A stretch of 40,483 bases of DNA, taken from NCBI GenBank assembly GCA_016870595.1, contig VGBI01000012.1, positions 1-40,483 on the forward strand, written 5' to 3'. Positions 23,674 to 31,650 of this stretch are shown here, piece by piece (position 1 is the first letter of the stretch; the number at the start of each line of letters is the position of its first letter). This DNA comes from Actinomycetota bacterium (GTDB lineage Bacteria > Actinomycetota > Acidimicrobiia > IMCC26256 > PALSA-555). The notes under the pieces were generated by a model. That model was not told the DNA's origin, ran no database searches, and saw only the letters and a list, made by a program, of their open reading frames with translations. The position numbers and the translations under genes are program-made.

Positions 23674-24480
23674 ATGTCCTCCATCGCCGACGCCTTCGAC
23701 CTCTCGGACCGGGTCGCCCTGGTGACCGGGGCCGGGCGCGGCCTCGGGCGGGCCATCGCCCTCCGGCTCGCCGAAGCCGGGGCCGCCGTGGGCTGCGCCG
23801 ACGTCGTGGCCGCCACCGCCGAGGCCACCGCCGCCGCGATCACCGCCACCGGCGGACGGGCCTGGGCCCGAACCGTCGACGTCAGCCGGCGGACCGAGGT
23901 GGACGACCTCGTGGCCGACGCGGTGGCGCGCCACGGTCGCCTCGACGTGATGGTGAACAACGCCGCGGTCATCGTCGACTCGTCGGTGCTCGACACCACC
24001 GAGGCCGACCTGGACCGGGTCATGGCCGTGAACTTCAAGGGCGTCTTCTTCGGATGCCAGGCCGCCGGTCGGGTCATGCGCGACCAGCGCAGCGGCTCCA
24101 TCATCAACCTCGCGTCGGGTGCGATCGACATCGCGACTCCGGGGATCATCTGCTACTCCGCGAGCAAGGTCGCGGTCGCGCAGCTGTCACGCACGCTCGC
24201 CGCCGAGCTCGCCCCCTTCCACGTGCGCGTCAACGCGATCGCGCCGGGCTGGATCGACACCCCCATGAACGAGCGCCACGCGCGCCGCCCCGACGGCACC
24301 GTCGACCCCGAGCGCAAGCGGGCCTACGTCGAGGAGCGGGGTGCGAAGCTCTCGCCCATGGGGATCCCCGGCGAACCCGACGACATCGCCTTCGCCGCGC
24401 TCTACCTCGCCGCCCCGGCGGCGAAGTTCGTCACCGGGATCGTCATGCGCCCCAACGGCGGATCGACCATGCCGATCTGA
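23674..24480 (+). CDS. Short-chain dehydrogenase/reductase
   Basis: 268 residues, classical SDR. Motifs: TGAGRGLG (18-25), a following Asp (CADVV) at the end of strand two indicating NAD(H), NNAAVI, NLASG with the catalytic Ser and CYSASK with Tyr and Lys. The end GIVMRPNGGSTMPI is typical of the family. ATG 23674 lacks a Shine-Dalgarno sequence and appears leaderless. It is divergent from the steroid operon over a 35-bp shared promoter region, so both may respond to the same signal, and convergent with an acyl-CoA dehydrogenase 18 bp away. A 3-hydroxyacyl-CoA or hydroxysteroid substrate is plausible; not established. Confidence 0.92.
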   Translation: MSSIADAFDLSDRVALVTGAGRGLGRAIALRLAEAGAAVGCADVVAATAEATAAAITATGGRAWARTVDVSRRTEVDDLVADAVARHGRLDVMVNNAAVIVDSSVLDTTEADLDRVMAVNFKGVFFGCQAAGRVMRDQRSGSIINLASGAIDIATPGIICYSASKVAVAQLSRTLAAELAPFHVRVNAIAPGWIDTPMNERHARRPDGTVDPERKRAYVEERGAKLSPMGIPGEPDDIAFAALYLAAPAAKFVTGIVMRPNGGSTMPI

Positions 24481-24498
24481 GCCCGGGGACGTCGCCGG

Positions 24499-25740
24499 TC
24501 ATCCGTTCTGCGGGAGGTCCTTGAACGGGAGGGTCTTGTCGGGCCGGGGCTCCCCGGGCAGACCGAGGACCCGCTCGCCGATCACGTTGCGCTGGATCTG
24601 CTCCGTGCCGCCCCCGATGCGCATGCCCCACTGGCCGACGAACATCTGCTGGAACATCCCCCGCCGGAACGCGTCGGGCCCGGCCAGCATGCCGCCCGCA
24701 CCCTGGATCTGGAGGCCGAGGTCGCCGTTAGCCGCGGAGTGCAGCGACGCGACGAGCTTGCCGACCGACGTCTCGGGACCGGGCTGGCGTCCCGCCCGGG
24801 CCGCGGCCTGGGCCCGGATGAACGCAGCGGCGAGCGCCTGGCGGATCGTCGGATCGTCGGTGACTCCCAGCTCGCGGGCCATGCGCAGGTAGTCGCCGAA
24901 GCCGACGCCCATCCCACCGCTGCCGATCACGTTGCGCTCGTTCATCAGCATGGTCTGGGCGACGCCCCACCCGCCGTTGACCTCACCGAGCACGCAGTCG
25001 GCCGGGATCCGCACGTCGGTGAGGAACACCTCGTTGAAGTGGGCCACGCCGGTCGCCTGGCGCAGCGGACGCACCTCGACCCCGGGCAGGCGCATGTCGA
25101 CCAGGAAGTAGGTGATCCCCCGGTGCTTGGGCACGTCGACGTCGGTGCGGGCGATGAGGGCCCCGTAGTCGGCGTGGTGCGCACCCGAGTTCCACACCTT
25201 CTGGCCGTTGACCACGAACTCGTCGCCGTCGCGGACGGCCCGCGTGGTGAGCCCGGCGAGGTCGGACCCCGCCCCGGGCTCGGAGAACAGCTGGCACCAG
25301 ATCTCCCCGCCCTGCAGCATCGACGGGATGTGCCGGCGCTTCTGCTCCTCGGTGCCGTGGGCCAGGATCGTCGGCAGGACCATGCCGAGGCACACCGCGA
25401 ACAGGCCGGTGTCGATGGTGAAGCGGGCCTGCTCCTGACGAAAGATCCGCTCCTGCCACCGCTCGCCGCCCCGACCGCCGTACTCCTCGGGCACGCAGAA
25501 CCCGGCCCACCCGGCGTCGGCGATGCGGCGCTGGGCGTCGCGGTTGCGCTCGACGTGGCGCCGGTGCGTCTCCGGGTCGTTGTCGGCCATCGCGAAGTAG
25601 TTCCCGGTCTCGTCCCGGTCGGTGCGGCGCTCCGAGACGCCCTCGAAGAACGCCCGGGCCTCGGCCCGGAAGGCGGCCTCCTCGGGCGTGTCCTCGGTGC
25701 CGAAGCGGGCACCGACGGGGCGGTCGGCCGTGGTGGTCAT
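24499..25740 (-). CDS. Acyl-CoA dehydrogenase
   Basis: 413 residues. Visible are VPEEYGGRGGERW, FSEPGAGSDLAGLTTRA (the FAD-adjacent loop), NGQKVWNSGAHHADYG, and the C-terminal MRIGGGTEQIQRN. As in the steroid-type ACADs here the standard MCAD catalytic Glu position is Gly, and the Glu in MNERNVIG may serve instead. It differs clearly from the ChsE-type proteins in the window and looks like an independent homotetrameric FadE. It introduces the 2,3-double bond into an acyl-CoA. ATG 25740 follows AGGAG. It is transcribed alone or after the phosphatase gene (114 bp upstream). Substrate chain is unknown. Confidence 0.92.
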   Translation of the reverse strand: MTTTADRPVGARFGTEDTPEEAAFRAEARAFFEGVSERRTDRDETGNYFAMADNDPETHRRHVERNRDAQRRIADAGWAGFCVPEEYGGRGGERWQERIFRQEQARFTIDTGLFAVCLGMVLPTILAHGTEEQKRRHIPSMLQGGEIWCQLFSEPGAGSDLAGLTTRAVRDGDEFVVNGQKVWNSGAHHADYGALIARTDVDVPKHRGITYFLVDMRLPGVEVRPLRQATGVAHFNEVFLTDVRIPADCVLGEVNGGWGVAQTMLMNERNVIGSGGMGVGFGDYLRMARELGVTDDPTIRQALAAAFIRAQAAARAGRQPGPETSVGKLVASLHSAANGDLGLQIQGAGGMLAGPDAFRRGMFQQMFVGQWGMRIGGGTEQIQRNVIGERVLGLPGEPRPDKTLPFKDLPQNG

Positions 25741-25854
25741 GGCTGCTCCTGGGGACTCGGATCGGACGATCGGCACCGGCGTGCCGCGCCTACATCGTGG
25801 CACCACCGGACCGACCGGCGGTACCCGGGGCGGCCCGCCGTCGGCGACGGCCCG

Positions 25855-26391
25855 TCACACAGGCGCGCCGCCCAGCAGCCGGGCCACCCGGGACAGCGAC
25901 GCGGCGAGGCGCTCGGCGGTGGCCCGGTAGAGCTCGTCCGACCCGCCCGCCGGGTCGGGCACCTCGTCCTCGGGGCGGGCGGGCACCGGCGGGTCGGGCC
26001 GACGCCGGGCGACCCGGACCACCCAGTCGGCCGGCGGCTCGTCGGGCCGGCGGGGCCCCACTGCGGCCCCGAGCCGGGCCAGCTCCCCCGGGAGGAACGC
26101 CCGGTCGGCCCGATCGGGCGCGGCCGCCCGGGCGGCCACCACGTGGTCCCGGGTCATCCCGAGGACGAGGTCGGCGGCCCGCAGGTCCTCGAGCTGCGTG
26201 CGTCGGCTCCGGTGGTCGGCGAGGTCGAGCCCCCGGGCGCGCAGTGCAGCGGTCGCACCGGGGCTCGGCGGCCCCGGCACCGCATGGGTCCCGGCCGAGT
26301 GGACCCGGGCCGCGACCCCGAGCCGAGCCAGCTCGTCGGCCAGGATCGCCCCGGCCATCGGCGAGCGGCACGTGTTCCCGGTGCAGACCAC
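25855..26391 (-). CDS. Low-molecular-weight protein tyrosine phosphatase family
   Basis: At least 178 residues. The phosphate loop CTGNTCRS (3-10) gives nucleophile Cys3 and Arg9, and the general-acid Asp is in PDPAGGSDELY (about 145-155). The family also includes arsenate reductases and YwlE-type arginine phosphatases. The 5' end is uncertain. With GTG 26391 as start the protein would lack the first hydrophobic residues of strand one; codons just upstream read LAIL before VVCTGN, as expected for the complete strand, yet no ATG, GTG or TTG precedes them in frame. A -10 box (TACTCT, 26460-26455) would put a leaderless start at an in-frame ATC at 26448; CTG at 26406 is another option. It is divergent from a CaiB gene. 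Confidence 0.85.
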   Translation of the reverse strand: MVCTGNTCRSPMAGAILADELARLGVAARVHSAGTHAVPGPPSPGATAALRARGLDLADHRSRRTQLEDLRAADLVLGMTRDHVVAARAAAPDRADRAFLPGELARLGAAVGPRRPDEPPADWVVRVARRRPDPPVPARPEDEVPDPAGGSDELYRATAERLAASLSRVARLLGGAPV

Positions 26392-26454
26392 GAGGATCGC
26401 GAGCGGATCGAACGGCAGTGGAGCGAACGGCGCGGGACGGGCGTCGATCCGGGC

Positions 26455-26464
26455 AGAGTACGGT
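26455..26464. promoter_or_regulatory. Symmetric bidirectional -10 (AGAGTACGGT)
   Basis: The plus strand reads TACGGT (26459-26464, start near 26471, ahead of the GAAGGAG of the CaiB gene) and the minus strand reads TACTCT (26460-26455, start near 26448 for the phosphatase). The boxes share the TA. Confidence 0.45.
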
Positions 26465-26501
26465 CCGCGGTCACCACCCTGGGGACCCGAAGGAGCACAC
26501 C

Positions 26502-27710
26502 GTGACCGGACCCCTCGCAGGCATCCGTGTGGTCGAGCTCGGCGTGTGGGTCGCCGGCCCCGCCGCGGGCGGCATCCTCGCCGACTGGGGCGCCGACGTG
26601 GTCAAGATCGAGCCCCCGACCGGCGACCCGGCCCGGCAGTTCATGACGATGATGGGCGGGAGTCCCGACGTGAACCCGCCGTTCGAGCTCGACAACCGCT
26701 CGAAGCGCAGCATCGTCGTCGACCTCACCACCGACGAGGGTCGTCGGGTCGCGCTCGACCTCGTCGCCGGGGCCGACGTGTTCGTCACCAATCTCCGCAT
26801 GGACGCCCTCGAGCGCCTCGGGCTCGACCACGAGGCGTGCGCCACGCGGAGCCCGCGGCTCGTCTACGGGATCATCACCGGATACGGCACCACGGGCGAG
26901 GACCGCGACCGGGCCGCCTACGACGTGGGCGCGTTCTGGGCCCGGTCGGGCATCGCGTCGGTGCTGACCGCTCCGGGCGGCACCCCGCCCTTCCAGCGCG
27001 GCGGCATGGGCGACCACAGCGCGGCGATGAGCCTCGCCGGGGCGATCTGCGCCGCCCTGGTCGCACGCGACGGTCCCGCGGGCGACGGACGCGGGCAGAT
27101 GGTCTCCACCTCGCTCCTCCGGCAGGGGATGTACACGATCGGGTTCGACCTCAACACGCACCTGCGCCTGGGTGTGCCCATCGGCATCGGTGGCCACACC
27201 GTGATGGCGAACCCCGCGATGAACTGGTACCGCACCGCCGACGACGCGTACGTGTGGCTGATCGGGCTCGAGGGCGACCGCCACTGGCCCGGGCTGTGCC
27301 GGGCCGTCGGTCACCCGGAGTGGATCGACGACCCGCGCTTTCGCGACGCGGCCGCCCGCCGGGCCAACGTCGGCGACATGATCGCCGCCTTCGACGAGGT
27401 GTTCGCCACCCGCACCCGGGCCGAGTGGGGGGTCGCGCTGGACGCCGAGGACGTGTGGTGGGCCCCGGTGCAGACGACCGAGGAGGTCCTGGCCGACCCG
27501 CAGGCCTGGGCCGGAGGCGCATTCGTCGAGGTCCCCGACGGCCCGGGCACGACCCTCATGGTGAACTCACCGTGCGACTTCACCGGCACGCCGACCGGGG
27601 CCCGGGGCATGCCGCCCGCGCTCGGCGCCGACACCGACGCGGTCCTCGCCGAGCTGGGGCTCGACGCCGGCGCCGTCGGGCACCTGCGCCGGTCGGGCGC
27701 CGTCGGCTGA
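26502..27710 (+). CDS. CaiB/BaiF family CoA-transferase
   Basis: 402 residues, the standard single-domain length. Starts LAGIRVVELGVWVAGPAAG, then GADVVKIEPPTGD (31-43), LDNRSKRSIVVDL, and the catalytic Asp171 in RGGMGDHSAAM. A C-terminal segment with MPPALGADTDAVLAELG is also typical. It would transfer CoA between acyl-CoA and a free acid, or epimerise an alpha-methyl branch. GTG 26502 is chosen for the strong GAAGGAG seven bases upstream and because homology starts there; the longer open frame upstream is antisense to the phosphatase. It converges on the SnoaL-like gene with 12 bases between stops. Substrate unknown. Confidence 0.93.
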   Translation: MTGPLAGIRVVELGVWVAGPAAGGILADWGADVVKIEPPTGDPARQFMTMMGGSPDVNPPFELDNRSKRSIVVDLTTDEGRRVALDLVAGADVFVTNLRMDALERLGLDHEACATRSPRLVYGIITGYGTTGEDRDRAAYDVGAFWARSGIASVLTAPGGTPPFQRGGMGDHSAAMSLAGAICAALVARDGPAGDGRGQMVSTSLLRQGMYTIGFDLNTHLRLGVPIGIGGHTVMANPAMNWYRTADDAYVWLIGLEGDRHWPGLCRAVGHPEWIDDPRFRDAAARRANVGDMIAAFDEVFATRTRAEWGVALDAEDVWWAPVQTTEEVLADPQAWAGGAFVEVPDGPGTTLMVNSPCDFTGTPTGARGMPPALGADTDAVLAELGLDAGAVGHLRRSGAVG

Positions 27711-27726
27711 CGCCCGGCGGCCTCAG
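27707..27726. terminator. Shared hairpin between convergent CaiB and SnoaL-like genes
   Basis: CTGACGCC (27707-27714) and GGCCTCAG (27719-27726) pair at seven of eight positions around a four-base loop. Both stop codons are inside the stems. Confidence 0.45.
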
Positions 27727-28253
27727 TGCGCCGGGGCGTCGGGACCCCAGAACGCCGACCAGGACGGCCACCCCTCGGGGAGCTCGCCCCAGCCGGTGTG
27801 ATTGGCCGGCCAGTGCGCCGGGGGCAGGCCGACGGGGTTGGTCCCGACGTCACGGCCGTACCACAGCAGATGACGACGACGGACGAAGTACCAGTGACGG
27901 TCGCGACGCTCGTAGACGTCGCGGTACTGGATCGCCTGGACGATCCAGCGCTCCCCCACCTGGACCTCGCCCCGGCAGTAGACGACGCCCCGGGCGTGGT
28001 CGGCATCGTCGAACTCGATCACGTGGGTGCCCACGTTGAGGATGGTGACGCCGACGTCGCGCAGCGAACGGTCGAAGAAGTCGCGGAGGGCGGCCCGACC
28101 CACCTGGTCGGCACCGACCCGGACGTCGTCGACGAACAGCGCGACGAGCGCGTCGAGGTCGCGGGCGTCGGTCGCCACCGCGTAGCGGGCGACGAGCTGT
28201 CCGATCTCCTCGTGGGCGAGGAGCCGCTCGATCGCGGCGTCGTGCTTGGCCAT
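27723..28253 (-). CDS. SnoaL-like/NTF2-fold protein
   Basis: 176 residues. The start RLLAHEEIGQLVARYAVATDARDLDALVALF is the classic first helix of SnoaL_4/NTF2-like small polyketide-cyclase or limonene-epoxide-hydrolase-like proteins, followed by strands with GTHVIEFDDADHARGVVYC and RWIVQAIQYRDVYERRDRHWYF. Such proteins act as dehydratases, cyclases or steroid isomerases, or bind ligands without catalysis. ATG 28253. It is the last gene of the minus-strand unit beginning with the ChsE4-like dehydrogenase, separated from the preceding alpha/beta hydrolase by 102 bp of repeat, so it may be read through or have its own promoter. Function unknown. Confidence 0.9.
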   Translation of the reverse strand: MAKHDAAIERLLAHEEIGQLVARYAVATDARDLDALVALFVDDVRVGADQVGRAALRDFFDRSLRDVGVTILNVGTHVIEFDDADHARGVVYCRGEVQVGERWIVQAIQYRDVYERRDRHWYFVRRRHLLWYGRDVGTNPVGLPPAHWPANHTGWGELPEGWPSWSAFWGPDAPAH

Positions 28254-28277
28254 GCCGGTCCGATCTGCTCGAGCAGG

Positions 28278-28352
28278 GTCGTCGGGAGCGGGGTCGTCGG
28301 GAGCGGGGGCGTCGGGAGCGGGGGCGTCGGGAGCGGGGTCGTCGGGTCCTGA
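28278..28352. repeat. 15-bp tandem repeat between hydrolase and SnoaL-like genes
   Basis: The unit GTCGTCGGGAGCGGG (or GGCGTCGGGAGCGGG) occurs at 28278, 28293, 28308 and 28323, with a partial fifth copy at 28338 that ends at the hydrolase stop region. It fills most of the 102-bp gap. No promoter or Shine-Dalgarno sequence is clear in it. Confidence 0.9.
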
Positions 28353-28355
28353 GGC

Positions 28356-29231
28356 TCAGCGCCCGAGCTCGGCCCGCACGATCGCCTCGGCGCGGGCGGT
28401 GTCCTCCTGGAGGAAGAAGTGTCCGCCCGGGATCGTACGCAACTCGGTGCCGGCGGCGTCGGCCTGGGCCCGGAACCACGGCTCGGGCAGGTACGACGCC
28501 TCACCCCGGAGCACCGCCACCCGACCCCGCATCACGGCGAGGTGCGCGAAGGCACGATCGGCGCCACCGGGCTCGGACGTCACCTCGAAGATCGCCGCCT
28601 CGGTCTCGGGATCGCAGGCGAGCTCGACCTGGCCGTCGGGTCGATCGACGAAGCCCCACCGCAGGTAGCCCGCGAGCGCCTCGGGGGCGACGACGTCGAA
28701 CGGCGGTCGATCCGAGTAGCGGGCCCGCACCGCCTCCCGGTCGGGCCACACCGCCCGGCGGGCCCGGGCGATGTCGGCCATGAAGTTCCCCGAGGCGCCA
28801 CCCTCCCCGGGCGCGGCGCCCCGCGGGAAGGCGGCGGCGTCGAACGCGATCCCCTCGCAGCACACGAGTCGGCGCATCGCACCGGGGCGCAGCTCGTCGA
28901 CCACCGCGCTCACACCTCCGCCGAGCGACTCTCCGACTGCACTGAACTCCTCGATCCCGAGGGCGTCGAGCACGGCGAGGACGTCGCCGGCCATCGGCTC
29001 GTAGCGCAGTCCCGCGCGCGTGGGCGGCGGGTCGGAGCCCCCGTGACCCCGCAGGTCCACCCCGATCACCCGGAAGGTGTCGGTGAGCCGGACGGCCAGC
29101 GGGTCGAAGAACCCGGCGCAGAGCCCGTTGGGGTGGAGCAGCAGCAGCACCTCGCCCGACCCGCCCCAGTCGAGCACGGAGTGGCGGAGGCCGTCGTGGT
29201 CCACGACGGCCTCGACCACGGCGGGCGCCAC
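28356..29231 (-). CDS. Alpha/beta hydrolase
   Basis: 291 residues. Features: oxyanion region LLLLHPNGLCAGFFDPLA, VDLRGHGGSDPP (about 59-70), the nucleophile elbow GESLGG with Ser102, an acid residue (Glu244 in VLRGEASYL) and His271 in IPGGHFFLQED. It is a soluble esterase/lipase-type or C-C hydrolase-type enzyme. The start is taken at GTG 29231, the first after the upstream gene's stop (13 bp gap); a GTG four codons later is possible as there is no clear Shine-Dalgarno. It follows the ChsE5-like gene and so may act on a side-chain intermediate, for instance a thioester or ester; this is inference. Confidence 0.88.
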   Translation of the reverse strand: MAPAVVEAVVDHDGLRHSVLDWGGSGEVLLLLHPNGLCAGFFDPLAVRLTDTFRVIGVDLRGHGGSDPPPTRAGLRYEPMAGDVLAVLDALGIEEFSAVGESLGGGVSAVVDELRPGAMRRLVCCEGIAFDAAAFPRGAAPGEGGASGNFMADIARARRAVWPDREAVRARYSDRPPFDVVAPEALAGYLRWGFVDRPDGQVELACDPETEAAIFEVTSEPGGADRAFAHLAVMRGRVAVLRGEASYLPEPWFRAQADAAGTELRTIPGGHFFLQEDTARAEAIVRAELGR

Positions 29232-29244
29232 GGCCGGACGGGGG

Positions 29245-30366
29245 TCAGACGGGCTCGGCGGCGAGGATGCCACCGAGCCGCACGAGCTGCGGGGTGGCGC
29301 CCCCGAGCGCGAGCTCGAGCTTCTTCGCCAGCAGGAAGTAGCGGTGCAGCGGGTAGTCACGGTCGACACCCATCCCGCCGTGGAGGTGCTGGGCCGCGTG
29401 CACCACGCGCTGGCCGCCCTCGGCGGCCCAGAACTTGGCCACCGCGACCTCGGCCGTGGCGGGCAGCCCTTCGGCGAGTCGCCACACGGCCTGCCAGGTG
29501 GTGAGCCGGATGGCCTCGGTGTCGATGTAGGCGTCGGCCGCGCGCTGACCGACCGCCTGGAAGGTGGCGATGGCCCGCCCGAACTGCTCGCGGGTCTTCG
29601 TGTACTCCGCGGTCATCCGCAGCGCCGCCTCGCACACGCCGACCATCACCGCGCACTGCGCGGCGGTGGCCCGCTCCACGATCCAGGCGAGCATCGCGGC
29701 ACCGTCGGCCGGCGATCCGAGCACGTCGGCGGCGTCGACCCGCACCCCCGCCAGGGTGCAGCGGGCCTCGGGGTCGTCGTTCGTGGTGTCCTGGCGCTCC
29801 CGGGTCAGCCCGGGCGCGCCGGCCGCCACGAGCGCGAGCAGGATCCCGCCGTCGTCGGTCCGGGCCGGCACCAGGACCGTGTCGGCCACGGTTCCGGCGG
29901 GCACGCACTCCTTCACGCCGTCGAGGACCCACGCCGAGCCGTCGCGGCGCGCCGTGGTGCGCGGGGCAAGCGGGTCGGCGCCGAACTCGACCAGGGCCGC
30001 GGTGCACACCGTCTCCCCGGCCGCCAGCCCGGGCAGGTACCGGGCCTGCTGGGCGTCGGTGCCGAAGCGGGCGATCGGCAGAGCCCCGAGGACCACCGCC
30101 GCGAGGTACGGCACCGGCGCCACCGTGCGCCCGACCTGCTCGAGCACGACCGCCGCCTCGAGGAACCCGTAGCCGAGGCCGCCGTGCGCCTCGGGCACCG
30201 CCACCCCGAGCAGGCCGGCTGCGGCCAGCGTGCGCCAGAGCTCGCGGTCGAAGTGGTCGGGGCCGGCGTCGACCTCCTTGAGCCGCTCGGTCGAGAGCTC
30301 GCCCTCCATGATCTGCGTCGCGAGGGTCCGCAGGTCCTGCTGCTCGTCGGAGAGGTTGAAGTCCAC
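29245..30366 (-). CDS. chsE5: Acyl-CoA dehydrogenase subunit, ChsE5/FadE27-like
   Basis: 373 residues. MDFNLSDEQQDLRTLATQ, VPEAHGGLGYGFLEAA, VAPVPYLAAVVLGALPIARFG, TREQFGRAIATFQAVGQR, AYIDTEAIRLT and QHLHGGMGVDRDYPLHRYF agree with FadE27, the smaller subunit of the ChsE4-ChsE5 tetramer that dehydrogenates long sterol side chains in M. tuberculosis. GTG 30366 follows GGAG. The gene starts 30 bp after its presumed partner (30397-31572). It is clearly paralogous to the protein at 17867-18985. Assignment to ChsE5 is by similarity and pairing; confidence is moderate because the FadE27/FadE28 proteins are alike. Confidence 0.88.
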   Translation of the reverse strand: MDFNLSDEQQDLRTLATQIMEGELSTERLKEVDAGPDHFDRELWRTLAAAGLLGVAVPEAHGGLGYGFLEAAVVLEQVGRTVAPVPYLAAVVLGALPIARFGTDAQQARYLPGLAAGETVCTAALVEFGADPLAPRTTARRDGSAWVLDGVKECVPAGTVADTVLVPARTDDGGILLALVAAGAPGLTRERQDTTNDDPEARCTLAGVRVDAADVLGSPADGAAMLAWIVERATAAQCAVMVGVCEAALRMTAEYTKTREQFGRAIATFQAVGQRAADAYIDTEAIRLTTWQAVWRLAEGLPATAEVAVAKFWAAEGGQRVVHAAQHLHGGMGVDRDYPLHRYFLLAKKLELALGGATPQLVRLGGILAAEPV

Positions 30367-30396
30367 TGGTCGTCTCCTACCGGTCGGGCCGGGTCG

Positions 30397-31572
30397 TCAC
30401 CGGGGGGCGAGGGGCATGCCGAGGCCGAACACGCAGATGAGATCGCGCTGGATCTCGTTGGTGCCCCCGCCGAAGGTGAGGATGATCAGGCCGCGGTACT
30501 GGTGCTCGAGCCGGGCCTGCAGCTCGACCCCGGGCGCGTCGTCCTTGAGGTACGCCCGCTCGCCGAGGACCTCCATGAGCAGCCGGAAGGCCTCGATGTA
30601 GAACTCGGTGCCGAAGACCTTGGTGGCCGACGCGTCGGCCGGGTGGAGGTCGCCGGTGGTGGAGGCCCAGGCGATCTTCCAGTTGAGGAGCCGGAGGAAC
30701 TCGAGCCGGGCGTGCACCCGGGCCAGCGACACCTGGACCCACTCCTGGTCGATCACGCGACGCCCGTCGGGCAGGACCGAACGTTGGGCCCACGCGCGCA
30801 CGTCGGTGAGGGCCCGCTCCACGATCCCCGACGAGCACAGGGTCACCCGCTCGTGGTTCAGCTGCGCGGTGATGATCTGCCAGCCGGCGTTCTCGTCGCC
30901 GACCCGCATCGACGCCGGCACCCGGACGTCCTCGAAGTAGGTCTGGTTGATGTTGGACTCACCCATCACATGGATGGGGACGACCTTGATGCCGGGCGTG
31001 TCCATCGGGATGACGAACAGCGAGATGCCCTTGTGCTTCTTGGCCTCCTGGTTGGTGCGCACCGCGAGCCAGATGTAGTCGGCGTCGCTCGCCAGGCTCG
31101 TCCACATCTTCTGGCCGTTGATGACGTACTCGTCGCCGTCGCGGTCGGCCCGGGTCCGCAGCGCCGCGAGGTCGGTCCCGGCCCCCGGCTCGGAGTAGCC
31201 GATGCAGAAGTGGATCTCCCCCTTCAGGATCTTGGGGAGGAAGGACTCGCGCTGCTCGTCGGAGCCGTAGCGCATGATCGTCGGCCCGACCGTGTTGATG
31301 GTGAGCATCGGGACCGGGGCACCGGCCCGCATCGACTCGTCGAACCAGAGGAACTGCTCGACCGGCGTGAAGCCCCGGCCGCCGTACTCGGTCGGCCACC
31401 CGACCCCGAGCCAACCGTCCTCGCCCATCTGACGCACGACCCGGCGCATCGCCGGACCCACACCGCCGTTGCCGACGAGCTCGGCCCGCACCTCCGGGGT
31501 GAGCAGCTCGTCGTAGTAGGCCCGCACCTCCTGGCGCAGGGCCTCCTGCTCCGCTGTCAGACCGATGTACAT
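30397..31572 (-). CDS. chsE4: Acyl-CoA dehydrogenase subunit, ChsE4/FadE26-like
   Basis: 391 residues. MGEDGWLGVGWPTEYGG (49-65), PVPMLTINTVGPTIM, IGYSEPGAGTDLAALRT, NGQKMWTSLASDADYIWLAVRT, LNWKIAW, SATKVFGTE and ILTFGGGTNEIQRDL closely follow M. tuberculosis FadE26. Glu242 in LNHERV is the likely catalytic base, since the MCAD position reads Gly (FGGG). With the ChsE5-like protein encoded next it should desaturate the C27/C24 steroid acyl-CoAs. ATG 31572 follows GGGGAG; an in-frame GTG two codons earlier is less likely. Its predicted -10 (TAACGT, 31616-31611) lies inside a KstR-like operator shared with the divergent CYP125-like gene. Confidence 0.92.
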   Translation of the reverse strand: MYIGLTAEQEALRQEVRAYYDELLTPEVRAELVGNGGVGPAMRRVVRQMGEDGWLGVGWPTEYGGRGFTPVEQFLWFDESMRAGAPVPMLTINTVGPTIMRYGSDEQRESFLPKILKGEIHFCIGYSEPGAGTDLAALRTRADRDGDEYVINGQKMWTSLASDADYIWLAVRTNQEAKKHKGISLFVIPMDTPGIKVVPIHVMGESNINQTYFEDVRVPASMRVGDENAGWQIITAQLNHERVTLCSSGIVERALTDVRAWAQRSVLPDGRRVIDQEWVQVSLARVHARLEFLRLLNWKIAWASTTGDLHPADASATKVFGTEFYIEAFRLLMEVLGERAYLKDDAPGVELQARLEHQYRGLIILTFGGGTNEIQRDLICVFGLGMPLAPR

Positions 31573-31604
31573 GGGCACGTCTCCCCTCGGGGCCGGACCG
31601 GGCG

Positions 31605-31618
31605 TGAGACACGTTACA
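31605..31618. promoter_or_regulatory. KstR-like operator TGAGACACGTTACA
   Basis: The sequence matches the mycobacterial KstR consensus TNNAACNNGTTNNA at seven of eight fixed positions (GAC for AAC). It lies between chsE4-like and CYP125-like genes, both KstR-controlled in mycobacteria. It covers the minus-strand -10 (TAACGT, 31616-31611; start near 31604) and lies at about -46 to -33 of the predicted plus-strand start. Confidence 0.6.
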
Positions 31619-31638
31619 GAAGCCCCACCGGCCCGGTG

Positions 31639-31644
31639 TACCGT
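31639..31644 (+). promoter_or_regulatory. -10 element TACCGT of the CYP125-like gene
   Basis: TACCGT ends seven bases before GTG 31651, placing transcription start on the start codon. No Shine-Dalgarno sequence precedes the GTG, which supports a leaderless mRNA and this choice of start. Confidence 0.5.
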
Positions 31645-31650
31645 CCCCCG

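Noticed and set aside
21359-23725. 788-codon open frame opposite the double-CaiB gene
   Set aside because: Low-complexity His/Arg/Gly-rich shadow without motif; the minus-strand gene has two full domains.
29077-31650. Open frame of 1,265 codons on the plus strand ending with the CYP125-like gene
   Set aside because: All but the last 407 codons run antisense to two well-supported dehydrogenase genes and read as biased Arg/Asp/Val-rich sequence typical of GC-rich shadow frames; P450 homology begins at 31651.
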